A DNA stretch of 64,000 nt, from NCBI GenBank assembly GCA_900552015.1, contig URXY01000002.1, positions 1-64,000 on the forward strand. The letters run 5' to 3'. This document shows positions 8,447 through 16,001 of this stretch, in pieces. The stretch comes from an uncultured Eubacteriales bacterium (GTDB lineage: Bacteria; Bacillota; Clostridia; Oscillospirales; Oscillospiraceae). The notes under the pieces are model-generated. The model was not told the DNA's origin. It saw only the letters and a list, made by a program, of their open reading frames with translations, and ran no database searches. A program made the position numbers and the translations under genes. Numbering within the stretch: position 1 is the first letter of the stretch; every line of letters begins with the position of its first letter.

Positions 8447-8514
8447 CCCCTTGCAAGATATGGTGTCAACTTGTGTCCCTATGAACATTACCCGAAGCGT
8501 CCAAGTCCTTTTCT
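8447..8514. mobile_element. Likely right boundary of the TnpX element
   Basis: The segment after the recombinase holds GATATGGTGT and a stretch ending near 8490 that resembles terminal sequences of TnpX elements. The chromosomal antiporter gene ends at 8515. The exact end and the GA-type dinucleotide junction cannot be fixed by eye, and the left end lies outside the window. Confidence 0.4.
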
Positions 8515-9717
8515 TTATTCCTCCGCTTTACTCAGCAGCTTCGGCGCGCTCGTGTCCATCAAAAACGTCCCGAGCGGCGCGGTGATGACGATGCCGAGCA
8601 CCGCGACTGACAGCACGATGCTGCCGCAGGGCAGCCCCGCCGCAAGCGGCACCGAACCGATGGCCGCCTGCACCGTCGCCTTGGGAAGATAGGCAAACAC
8701 GCAGAAGAGCCTCTCTTTCGCCGTGAGCGGCGTTCTGACAAGGCAAAGGCACACACCCACGGCGCGGAAAATGAGCGCCGAGAAGATCATGCCGACCGCC
8801 GCAAGGCCCACGCCCGCCATATAGCGGATATCGACCGCCGCTCCGACGAGGACGAACAAAATGACCTCCGCCGCCAGCCAGAGCTTGCCGAATTTTTCAG
8901 AGAGCCGCTTGGCAACGAACGGCGTGCACTTCATCTTAAGTAAGCACGCCATGCTGACGACCGCGAGCAGACCCGACACCGGCACGATGCCCTCGAGCCA
9001 GCCCTCCGCCGCGACGAGCAGCAGCGAGACCCCCAGCACGATGATGACCTTCATGCTGTTGCGGATGCAGTGCGATCGGGCATAGGCAGTCTCGAAAAAG
9101 CGGCTGAGCAACCACCCGACAAGCGCACCCAGCGCAACGCCGAGCACGATCGACGCAGGGATGCTCAAAAAGTCCGCGGCGTTGGCGCTGCCGCCCTGCG
9201 CCGTGTGCAGAAACGTTGTAAACAGCACAATGACGAAGATATCGTCGCACGATGCGCCGGCCAGGATCATCTGCGGGATGCTCTTGTCCGTTCCGCGGCC
9301 GCTTTCCATCAGCTGCACCATGCGCGGCACGACGACCGCGGGCGACACCGCCGCGAGCACCGCGCCCATGACCGCCGCCTCCACGCGCGTGACGCCGAGG
9401 AAGCACGGCGCGAGCAGCACATAGCCGATGATCTCGCACGTTGCGGGCATGCACGACATCAGGATCGCCGGACGGCCGACCTTTTTGAGGTCGCCCAAAT
9501 CGAGCGACAGTCCCGCCTTGAGCAGGATAATAACGAGCGCGAGCTTGCGCAGGTCGGCTGAGATCGACAAGATCGAGCCGTCCAACACATTGAGCAGGCA
9601 CGGTCCCAGCAGGACCCCCGTGAGCAGCATCCCGAGGATGCGCGGCAGCTTCAGCTTCTGGCAGAGCGCGGCCAGCGCAAGGCCGATCAGAAAGATGAGC
9701 GCGAGTGAAGTTAGCAT
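8515..9717 (-). CDS. Cation:proton antiporter (CPA family) under a fluoride riboswitch
   Basis: About 400 residues, nearly all hydrophobic, with 11-13 membrane helices and Na+/H+-exchanger features (LLKAGLSLDLGDLKKVGRP, AAVSPAVVVPRMVQLM, ILAGASCDDIFVIVLF with the paired Asp typical of the ion site). ATG 9717 follows AAAGGGAGAAA; the frame extends upstream through the riboswitch, so longer starts are rejected. With a fluoride aptamer in its leader, a role in fluoride or linked ion tolerance is likely; such antiporters are known fluoride-riboswitch targets. Confidence 0.85.
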   Translation of the reverse strand: MLTSLALIFLIGLALAALCQKLKLPRILGMLLTGVLLGPCLLNVLDGSILSISADLRKLALVIILLKAGLSLDLGDLKKVGRPAILMSCMPATCEIIGYVLLAPCFLGVTRVEAAVMGAVLAAVSPAVVVPRMVQLMESGRGTDKSIPQMILAGASCDDIFVIVLFTTFLHTAQGGSANAADFLSIPASIVLGVALGALVGWLLSRFFETAYARSHCIRNSMKVIIVLGVSLLLVAAEGWLEGIVPVSGLLAVVSMACLLKMKCTPFVAKRLSEKFGKLWLAAEVILFVLVGAAVDIRYMAGVGLAAVGMIFSALIFRAVGVCLCLVRTPLTAKERLFCVFAYLPKATVQAAIGSVPLAAGLPCGSIVLSVAVLGIVITAPLGTFLMDTSAPKLLSKAEE

Positions 9718-9734
9718 AAATTTCTCCCTTTGGA

Positions 9735-9787
9735 CACAAAAAAGCTGATGCCCCCTGTGACCGTTCAAAATCACAGAAGTCATCAGC
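9735..9787 (-). terminator. Intrinsic terminator of the fluoride riboswitch
   Basis: On the minus strand GCTGATG (9787-9781) pairs with CATCAGC (9750-9744), with CTGTGA/TCACAG inside, followed by a T-run (9743-9738). The 5' arm is also the 3' part of the aptamer, so ligand-stabilised aptamer and terminator are mutually exclusive: a genetic ON switch. Confidence 0.8.
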
Positions 9788-9835
9788 TCAAAAAAGCGGT
9801 TTCGGCAGTGCCGTGGGAGAACCTCATTCCCGATT
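9774..9835 (-). promoter_or_regulatory. Fluoride riboswitch (crcB motif)
   Basis: Reading the minus strand, GGGAATGAGGTTCTCCC (9831-9815) is followed by a short loop, an AACCGC element and GCTGATGACTTCTG (9787-9774). This matches the fluoride aptamer core: a 5' hairpin with AUGAGG..UCxCC, and CUGAUGxCUxCU closing the pseudoknot. It starts at the predicted transcription start and precedes a CPA antiporter. Identified by motif recall; no covariance model was run. Confidence 0.85.
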
Positions 9836-9839
9836 GCGC

Positions 9840-9868
9840 AGTATAGCAAAGCGCGGGCAAAAATGCAA
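9840..9868 (-). promoter_or_regulatory. Promoter for the fluoride-riboswitch transcript
   Basis: Minus strand TTGCAT (9868-9863), 17-nt spacer, TATACT (9845-9840). It places the start near 9833, the first base of the aptamer. Confidence 0.7.
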
Positions 9869-9883
9869 GCCCTTTTTCAAAAA

Positions 9884-10459
9884 TCAGCGCTCGAACGTCA
9901 CCTGATAGGCCCCCAACACCTGCGTGCAGGGGATGACGGCGGCGTTTTCGACCGTGAAGGCAGCCTTTTCATAGTGCGCCGTCTCCGCCTCGGGGATGGC
10001 GGGCAGTGTTTTGCCGAGGCTGACGCCGTGCGCGCCGCCTGAAAAGTGCCAGGCAAATTCACAGTCGCAGAATTCCTTGTTTGCTGTGATCTTCTCCGCG
10101 GGCACGAGCGTAAACGTACCGTCTTTCAAGTAATAGCAGCCTACGTTGTCCTTTTCCGCAGGGCAGTCGCCCTCGATGCCGACGCCGGTGAACGAGATCG
10201 TTAGCTCCGGGAGCGTGAAGATCGTCTTTTTGCCGTCCTTCGTAAAGGGAACATCGTCCCAGCGGCCGATGTTGACCCAGCCGCGGCTGCCGTCCTTTTC
10301 TGCAGCGGTGTTGCATTCAAGATGACCCGTTTCGTCGCCGCGTATCTCCGCGTTGACGCGCAGCACCGGGCGCAGCGAGGTGAAGCCCTCCGGCAAAATG
10401 GCGCGCAGGCGGTCCTGCTCCGCGCCGTAGGCCATGACAAACTGTTCAACGGTCATCAT
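9884..10459 (-). CDS. Conserved protein of unknown function
   Basis: 191-residue soluble protein with no signal peptide or membrane helix. Visible features are RAILPEGFTSLRPVLRVNAEI near the N-terminus and NKEFCDCEFAWHFSGGAHG near residue 130. The former reminded me of acetoacetate-decarboxylase-like proteins, but this was not confirmed. Its start overlaps the stop of the DUF1836 gene (ATGA type), so the two form one operon. Confidence 0.55.
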   Translation of the reverse strand: MMTVEQFVMAYGAEQDRLRAILPEGFTSLRPVLRVNAEIRGDETGHLECNTAAEKDGSRGWVNIGRWDDVPFTKDGKKTIFTLPELTISFTGVGIEGDCPAEKDNVGCYYLKDGTFTLVPAEKITANKEFCDCEFAWHFSGGAHGVSLGKTLPAIPEAETAHYEKAAFTVENAAVIPCTQVLGAYQVTFER

Positions 10460-11001
10460 GCTTCCTCTGTTTCCTTTTGTGCGCGCTCCGCGTCTTGCCT
10501 CAGCAGCCGCAGATAGGCGTCGAGATAGAGCTTGTGCGTCACGCTTAAAAGTGCCGAGCGCAGCAGTTCCTTTTCATCCGACTCGTCCTGTCCGACGCTT
10601 GCAAGATGGTCGCTCGCGCCGAAGACATAGCGGATGAGATTTTCAAATTCCTCGCAGAAGTAGTGATAAGCGGTCGGCAGATCGTAGGTCTCGTGCTGGA
10701 TGCCGATCAGCGCGCGGATGTCGTCCATCGCGACGACGCTCTTGATGCACGAGACAAAGATGAGGTACGCAATGCTCTCCGCGCCGTAGGCCTTTTTCTC
10801 CGGCCCCGGGATGATCTTCTGCTTAACATAATTGCTGACCATCGAGGCTGTGATGGGACTGAGCCCGCATCCCGTGATGGATCGATTGACATAACGTGTC
10901 ACCTGTTCGAGATACAACCCCACGTCGGGAATTTCCCCGAGCCGCGGGATGTGAAAGCTGCGGACAGACTCTGCCAAATGGCTGCACATATTTTCGTCCA
11001 T
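10456..11001 (-). CDS. DUF1836 family, MerR-like regulator
   Basis: About 181 residues. The ATG at 11001 is preferred because GGAGGAG lies 6 nt upstream; a start at 11019 lacks an RBS. The N-terminal half carries the DUF1836 winged-helix-like pattern (LYLEQVTRYVNRSIT, then ITASMVSNYVKQKIIPGPEKKAYGAESIAYLIFVSCIK). These proteins are presumed DNA-binding regulators with unknown targets. It is divergent from degV across about 175 nt and may control that intergenic region. Confidence 0.8.
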   Translation of the reverse strand: MDENMCSHLAESVRSFHIPRLGEIPDVGLYLEQVTRYVNRSITGCGLSPITASMVSNYVKQKIIPGPEKKAYGAESIAYLIFVSCIKSVVAMDDIRALIGIQHETYDLPTAYHYFCEEFENLIRYVFGASDHLASVGQDESDEKELLRSALLSVTHKLYLDAYLRLLRQDAERAQKETEEA

Positions 11002-11081
11002 AGCTGCTCCTCCGTTCAAACTGCGTTTTCATCATCTTAAACTTTGGTGAAAAAAATGTCAATAAGTTTTCCAAAAACCGA

Positions 11082-11110
11082 TTGACAGTTATTGAAAATC
11101 GTTGTATTGT
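11082..11110 (+). promoter_or_regulatory. Promoter for degV
   Basis: Consensus TTGACA at 11082-11087, 17-nt spacer, TATTGT at 11105-11110; the gene starts 67 nt further on after GGAGG. Confidence 0.75.
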
Positions 11111-11177
11111 AGTCGAAGATGTTTTTACCTGACAACAGGTTTTTTAATAACCGATTATTATTTTTGGAGGCTTCCCC

Positions 11178-12008
11178 ATGATGAAACTGATCGCCGACTC
11201 CTCTGCCAACCTCACGATGCTGGAGGGCGTAACCTATCAGAGCGTGCCCATGACCATCCGCGCCGGCGAGCGCGACTTCGTGGACGATGAAACGCTCGAC
11301 ACTCACGAGCTGCTCGACTATCTCGCGGCCCACAACGGCAAATCCAGCACGGCCTGCCCCAGCCTCGACGGCTGGCTCAAGGCGTTCGAGGGCGCGGATG
11401 AGATTTTCGTCATTACCATCACAAGCAGCCTGTCCGGCACCTGTGCCTCGGCCATGGCCGCGCGCGACGTGTATCTCCAGTCGCATCCCGAGGTCAAAAT
11501 TCACGTCTTTGACACGCTGAGCACGGGGCCGGAGATGCAGCTTCTTGCCGAAAGACTCGCAGAGCTGCACGCGAAGGGTCTCCCCTTCGACGTGATCTGC
11601 GAAAAGGGGCGGGAATATCTTGCCACCACGCGCATTTTCTTCAGCCTCAAGTCGCTGCACAATCTGGCGCAGAACGGCCGCGTCAGCAAGATCGCCGCGG
11701 GCGCCATCGGCATTCTCGGCATTCAGATCCTCGCCACCGCAAGTCTTGAGGGCACGATACAGCCCGTTGAAAAATGCCGCGGTGAAAATAAGACCCGCGC
11801 TGCGATGCTGCAAAGCATTCTGAACGCCGGCTACCGCGGCGGCAAGGTGCGTATCCACCACGCCGAAAATCCGGAGGCGGCTGGGGCGCTCGCCGCTTCG
11901 CTGCGCGGGCACTTTCCCGAAGCAGACATTGAGATACGTCCCTGCCGTGGTCTTTGCAGCTACTATGCCGAGCGCGGCGGCGTCATCGTCGCGTTCGAGA
12001 TGGCGTAA
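11178..12008 (+). CDS. DegV family fatty-acid-binding protein
   Basis: 276 residues with the DegV pattern: MKLIADSSANLT at the N-terminus, VPMTIRAGERDFVDDE, the ligand-contact motif TITSSLSGTCASA near residue 80, and a C-terminal domain ending YAERGGVIVAFE. DegV/FakB proteins bind fatty acids and present them to a FakA kinase for phospholipid synthesis; no kinase is nearby. ATG 11178 follows TTTGGAGG. Confidence 0.9.
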   Translation: MMKLIADSSANLTMLEGVTYQSVPMTIRAGERDFVDDETLDTHELLDYLAAHNGKSSTACPSLDGWLKAFEGADEIFVITITSSLSGTCASAMAARDVYLQSHPEVKIHVFDTLSTGPEMQLLAERLAELHAKGLPFDVICEKGREYLATTRIFFSLKSLHNLAQNGRVSKIAAGAIGILGIQILATASLEGTIQPVEKCRGENKTRAAMLQSILNAGYRGGKVRIHHAENPEAAGALAASLRGHFPEADIEIRPCRGLCSYYAERGGVIVAFEMA

Positions 12009-12030
12009 TATAACAAAAGCCAAACAAAAA

Positions 12031-12062
12031 AGCAGACAGCCTGCGCGGGCTGTCTGCTTTTT
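12031..12062. terminator. Bidirectional terminator after degV
   Basis: 11-nt arms (12031-12041, 12048-12058), with A-run and T-run on the two sides; it serves degV and the convergent DUF4353 gene. Confidence 0.85.
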
Positions 12063-12075
12063 ATTTGGTCTGCCA

Positions 12076-13680
12076 TCAGGCAGCGGGAGTGGTATCAACA
12101 TTGTACGTACCGGAAGCACCGCTGTCTGCGGGGGCGCTTCCAGCCTCAGGCCTTTGCGACCCGTCGGGCGGTTCGGGGCGTTCACCGTCAGAAAAGTCAG
12201 GGCGCTCGCCGCCGGGCATTTCGGGCACTTCCCCGTCGGGAAGCTTTGACTTCTCGCCGTTTGGCATCTGACCGTCAAAGCTCTCGGGCGGTTCACCGTC
12301 TGGCTTCTGTCCGCCGCCGGGGAAGCCGCCGCCCATGCCCATGCCGGTGGAAACCGTCCCGCTCTGCGCGGTCCCTTCGGTGGAGCTGTCGCCCGCCTTG
12401 AGGGTATACGCACTGTCCGCCACCACATCGGCAGATGAGAAGAGGATGAAGTTCGCACCGCATCTGGCTGTGCCGCTGTACACAGCATTGCCGTCGGCGT
12501 CTTCAATCGTGAAATTCTCGTCCGCGGCGATCAGGCTGCTCTGCGTACTGCCCGGCATGCCGCCAAAGCCCGTTGAGCCGTAAATGACGCAGGGCTGCGC
12601 GGCCTCCAGGTTCATGCCCATGCCGCTGCTACCGCCCGCGGCGAGCACCGTGCCACCCGAGACGGCGATGGTGCCGTCGGCATCCAGCGGCTCGTTGTCC
12701 GCCGTGTTGTCCGTCCACACGATCACTGTGCCGCCCGTGATGGTCAGGTCGCCGTTGGAGTCGAAGCCGTCGCCGCCCGAAGTGTAGGCGTTGATGGTAC
12801 CGCCCGCGATGGTCATGGTGAAATCGTAGCCGCTCAGGTCGGAGTTTGCGGCATTCAGACAGTCGTCCGTGGCGGTGATGTCGATATCGCCGGAGTAAAT
12901 GTTGAGCTCTGCCGCTTCAAGGCCCTCGCAGCAGTTCGTGATATCGATCGTGGGACCGTCCGTGCCATCCGCACCGATGTTGAGCTCAAGGTCACTGTGC
13001 ACAGCGTCATCCGCGGCGTCGATGGTCAGTGTGCCGCTCTCAATGTTCAAAAGCTGCTCTGCGTTGATGGCATCGTTCACGGGAGCGTCGATATTCAATA
13101 TCAAATCGCGGATGGTCAGCGACGCTTCGCCGTCCTCATCCGTCGTCGTGCCGGACTTGATGCCGTTCTTTCCATTCGCAGTGACGGTCAGCGCACCCGT
13201 GCCGCAGAGGGTGACACGCGAGCCATCCTTGCACTTGATGACGGCGTTTTCGGCATCGGTGTTGTCAGGATACGTCTCATCGTTGTTCTGCTCGGTATCG
13301 CTCAGGGAATTCGTCGTGCCGGCGGAAACGAGGATCGTCACCTCGCTCGACTTGCCGCAGGTGATGGCAGCGGTGTCCGCGCTCGTGAGCGTCAGATCGC
13401 TCAGCACCAGCGTCACGCCGGTCGTGCCCTTTTTCACCTTGATGGAGCCGTCCGCGCAGCTGCCCGAGACGGTGTAGGTACCGCTGTCGGTGATGGTGAG
13501 CGCCGTGTCGTCGATCTCGTAGCCCGTGTTAGTCTCGCCCGCGGCGGTCACGCCGCTGTCGGTAAAGGTAAAGGTCACATCGCTTGCCGCGTCCGCCATA
13601 CTATTATTCATCGTACCGGCGCAGGCCGTGAGTGACAGCGCCAGCGCCGCCGCGCACAGGAAAGGCAGTAGTTTTTTCAT
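12076..13680 (-). CDS. Lipoprotein with DUF4353 carbohydrate-binding-type repeats
   Basis: 534-residue exported lipoprotein: signal MKKLLPFLCAAALALSLTAC with lipobox LTAC. Residues ~40-420 are a parallel-beta-helix-like series of short Gly/Asp/Thr repeats (SGSCADGSIKVKKGTTGVTL, INAEQLLNIESGTLTIDAADD, DGFDSNGDLTITGG), the DUF4353 pattern annotated as carbohydrate-binding. The last ~100 residues are Gly/Pro/Asp/Glu-rich with repeated PDGExPE units. It is divergent from the VTC-DUF4956-RR-HK operon and shares a symmetric operator with it, so it is likely an output of that system. Confidence 0.8.
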   Translation of the reverse strand: MKKLLPFLCAAALALSLTACAGTMNNSMADAASDVTFTFTDSGVTAAGETNTGYEIDDTALTITDSGTYTVSGSCADGSIKVKKGTTGVTLVLSDLTLTSADTAAITCGKSSEVTILVSAGTTNSLSDTEQNNDETYPDNTDAENAVIKCKDGSRVTLCGTGALTVTANGKNGIKSGTTTDEDGEASLTIRDLILNIDAPVNDAINAEQLLNIESGTLTIDAADDAVHSDLELNIGADGTDGPTIDITNCCEGLEAAELNIYSGDIDITATDDCLNAANSDLSGYDFTMTIAGGTINAYTSGGDGFDSNGDLTITGGTVIVWTDNTADNEPLDADGTIAVSGGTVLAAGGSSGMGMNLEAAQPCVIYGSTGFGGMPGSTQSSLIAADENFTIEDADGNAVYSGTARCGANFILFSSADVVADSAYTLKAGDSSTEGTAQSGTVSTGMGMGGGFPGGGQKPDGEPPESFDGQMPNGEKSKLPDGEVPEMPGGERPDFSDGERPEPPDGSQRPEAGSAPADSGASGTYNVDTTPAA

Positions 13681-13764
13681 AACAATATCTCCTCTTTCAT
13701 AGCCCTCTCGGGGCGGGCGCGAGCTTTTTTCGCTCTCTGCGCCCGCTCCTTTGAGGATGGGGAC

Positions 13765-13848
13765 AGCATACCCGCTTTGCCTAAAAGTTACCTAAAGAAA
13801 ACGAACATTTTACCTTTAGGTTTCTTTTAGGTTGCGCGTTCATACTTA
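13765..13848. promoter_or_regulatory. Symmetric divergent operator: paired CCTAAA and TTTAGG repeats
   Basis: CCTAAA at 13780-13785 and 13791-13796 (11-bp period), then 18 nt, then TTTAGG at 13815-13820 and 13826-13831 (11-bp period). Each pair is the tandem half-site layout of OmpR-family regulators and each faces outward. A -10-like TATGCT lies 9 nt past the left pair on the minus strand (13770-13765). A -10-like TACTTA lies 11 nt past the right pair on the plus strand (13843-13848). The adjacent OmpR-type regulator (15327) is the obvious candidate. Confidence 0.65.
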
Positions 13849-13872
13849 ATCGCACAAAGGAGGTTCGACACC

Positions 13873-14601
13873 ATGGCGATCCAAAGCTGTTTTGAACGAT
13901 ATGAAAAGAAATACTGCCTGAGCATTCGCCAGCAGCGATTTCTCATGGAGTGGATGATGCCCTACATGAAAAAAGACGAGTATGGCGAGTACACCATCTG
14001 CAACATTTATTATGATACCGACGACTGGCGGCTCATCCGCTCGTCGATCGATAAGCCCGTTTATAAAGAAAAGCTGCGCGTGCGCAGCTACGGCGTGCCG
14101 GAGGAAGACGGCCGGGTATTCGTCGAGCTGAAAAAGAAATACGACGGCGTCGTCTACAAGCGCCGCATCACGATGCCTGCAAATGAAGTCGACGATCTTC
14201 TCAGCGGCGGGCACGGCGATGAGTATGGGCAGATCGGTCGCGAGATCCAATATTTCCAGTCGTTTTACCGCACAGTGCCGAAGGTCTTCATTGGTTACGA
14301 CCGTCTCGCCTTTGCGGGCGTCGATGACCCGGGGCTTCGCATCACCTTTGACACGAACCTGCGCTGGCGCGATACGGAGGTAGACCTCCGTATCGGCGAC
14401 TACGGCGACGCGATCCCGCTCCCCTGCGGCGATGTGCTGATGGAGATCAAGATCCCCGGCGTGTGTCCGCTGTGGCTCAGCCGTCTGCTCTCCGAGGCTG
14501 GGGCCTTCCCCACCTCGTTTTCCAAATACGGCGCGTGCTACTGCGGCAGCATCCTGCGCCCTGAACCCATCATTTTAAAGGAGGACACCTGCTGTGCTTA
14601 A
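13873..14601 (+). CDS. VTC-domain polyphosphate polymerase-like protein
   Basis: 242 residues matching the VTC/polyphosphate-polymerase tunnel fold of the CYTH-like superfamily: RYEKKYCLS at the start, YKEKLRVRSYG, VFVELKKKYDGVVYKRR, IGYDRLAF and MEIKIPG. The conserved Lys/Arg/Glu on alternating strands would bind polyphosphate and metal. In yeast VTC4 this domain makes polyphosphate from ATP; activity of this bacterial version is inferred. ATG 13873 follows AAAGGAGG. First gene of an operon with DUF4956, a response regulator and a kinase. Confidence 0.85.
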   Translation: MAIQSCFERYEKKYCLSIRQQRFLMEWMMPYMKKDEYGEYTICNIYYDTDDWRLIRSSIDKPVYKEKLRVRSYGVPEEDGRVFVELKKKYDGVVYKRRITMPANEVDDLLSGGHGDEYGQIGREIQYFQSFYRTVPKVFIGYDRLAFAGVDDPGLRITFDTNLRWRDTEVDLRIGDYGDAIPLPCGDVLMEIKIPGVCPLWLSRLLSEAGAFPTSFSKYGACYCGSILRPEPIILKEDTCCA

Positions 14602-15256
14602 CTCGATCATCGGAACAGAACTGACCGTATCTTCATTTTCCCTCTGCACCGCCGTCTCGCTGCTGCTGGGCGTGGGAACAGCCCTTGTCGCCATGTACCG
14701 CTCCCGCACGACGCAGAGCTTTGCCGTCACGCTCGCCATCCTGCCCGCCGTGGTGCAGCTCGTCATCATGCTGGTGAACGGTGACCTCGGCGCGGGCATC
14801 GCGGTCGCAGGTGCGTTTGGCCTCGTGCGCTTCCGCTCCGCGCCAGGAACGGCAAAGGAAATCGGCGCGCTATTTCTCGCGATGGCGCTCGGTCTTGCGA
14901 CCGGCATGGGCTATGTGTGGCTCGCCGTCCTCGCATTCGCCGTACTCGCTGCGGTGATGCTGCTGCTCACGGCGGTGAACTTCGGCTCTCCCAAGGCGTC
15001 GGAACGCGTGCTGAAGATCACCATTCCCGAAAACCTTGACTACGAGGGTCTTTTCGACGACCTTTTTGCGCAATACACCTTGTCCCACACGCTTACGCGC
15101 GTCAAAACGAGCAACATGGGCTCGCTCTACGAGCTCGAATACCATATCACGCTCCCCGGCGAGACCGTGCCCAAGGCATTTTTGGACGATCTGCGCTGCC
15201 GCAACGGGAACCTGAACATCACCTGCGGGCGCGAAGCGATGAAGGACACACTGTAA
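14594..15256 (+). CDS. DUF4956 membrane protein
   Basis: 220 residues. The first ~125 contain four membrane helices with a conserved GAFGLVRFRSAPGTAKEIGALFLAMALGLATGMGY core. The C-terminal ~80 residues form a soluble domain (LKITIPENLDYEGLFDDLF). This is the DUF4956 layout, a regular neighbour of VTC-domain genes. GTG start at 14594 follows AAAGGAGG and overlaps the VTC stop by 8 nt, implying translational coupling. It may help deliver or export the polyphosphate product; this is inference from context. Confidence 0.85.
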   Translation: MLNSIIGTELTVSSFSLCTAVSLLLGVGTALVAMYRSRTTQSFAVTLAILPAVVQLVIMLVNGDLGAGIAVAGAFGLVRFRSAPGTAKEIGALFLAMALGLATGMGYVWLAVLAFAVLAAVMLLLTAVNFGSPKASERVLKITIPENLDYEGLFDDLFAQYTLSHTLTRVKTSNMGSLYELEYHITLPGETVPKAFLDDLRCRNGNLNITCGREAMKDTL

Positions 15257-15326
15257 GAGATATTGATTTTTTCGCGTTTTTTCTTTATACTTTTCCTGAT
15301 CTCAAACACAAACGGAGGGATACTTC

Positions 15327-16001
15327 ATGCGGCTTTTGATCGCTGAGGATGAATTGGATCTGGCCGAGGCGCTGACGGTGTTTTTCGAAAAGAACCACTT
15401 CAGCGTCGACGCGGTGCACAACGGCTTCGATGCCTATGAATACGCCTCGACGGGCGAGTATGACGCTGTCATCTTAGATGTGATGATGCCCAAGATGGAC
15501 GGCATCCAGGTGCTTGAAAAGCTGCGGCAGGAGGGCGTGAAAACGCCCATCATGATGCTCACGGCCAAGGGCCAGAAGAGCGACCGCATCACAGGCTTCA
15601 ATGCGGGCGCGGACGACTACCTCCCCAAGCCCTTCGCCCCCGACGAGCTCTTAAGCCGCGTGCGCGCCATCCTGCGGCGCAGCGAAGCGTATCAGCCGAG
15701 CGTTCTGCGCTTTGCTGACCTCACGCTCGACCCGAACAGTGGTGCGCTCACCTGTGGAGAGATGAGCGCGCGCCTCAGCGGGCGGGAATTCCAGGTGATG
15801 GAGCTCTTCCTGCGCTCGCCGCGTCAGGTCTTTTCCGCCGAGCGCATCATGGAGCGCGTATGGGGCTGGGACAATGAGGCTGAGATCAACGTCGTGTGGG
15901 TCAACACCTCGAACCTGCGCAAAAAGCTGCGTGCCATCGGCTCGCGCGTCACATTGCAGGCCAACCGCGGTCTCGGCTACGCGCTGGAGGAGCAGGCATG
16001 A
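15327..16001 (+). CDS. OmpR-family response regulator
   Basis: 224 residues. The receiver domain has acidic E7-D8-E9, phospho-acceptor Asp51 (VILDVMMPKMDG), MLTAKG and the Lys in PKPFAPDELL. The C-terminal winged helix has FQVMELFLRSPRQVFSAERIMERVWG and VVWVNTSNLRKKL. GGAGGGATAC precedes the ATG. It overlaps the downstream kinase by 4 nt (ATGA). Tandem repeats upstream of this operon fit its DNA-binding mode. Confidence 0.93.
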   Translation: MRLLIAEDELDLAEALTVFFEKNHFSVDAVHNGFDAYEYASTGEYDAVILDVMMPKMDGIQVLEKLRQEGVKTPIMMLTAKGQKSDRITGFNAGADDYLPKPFAPDELLSRVRAILRRSEAYQPSVLRFADLTLDPNSGALTCGEMSARLSGREFQVMELFLRSPRQVFSAERIMERVWGWDNEAEINVVWVNTSNLRKKLRAIGSRVTLQANRGLGYALEEQA

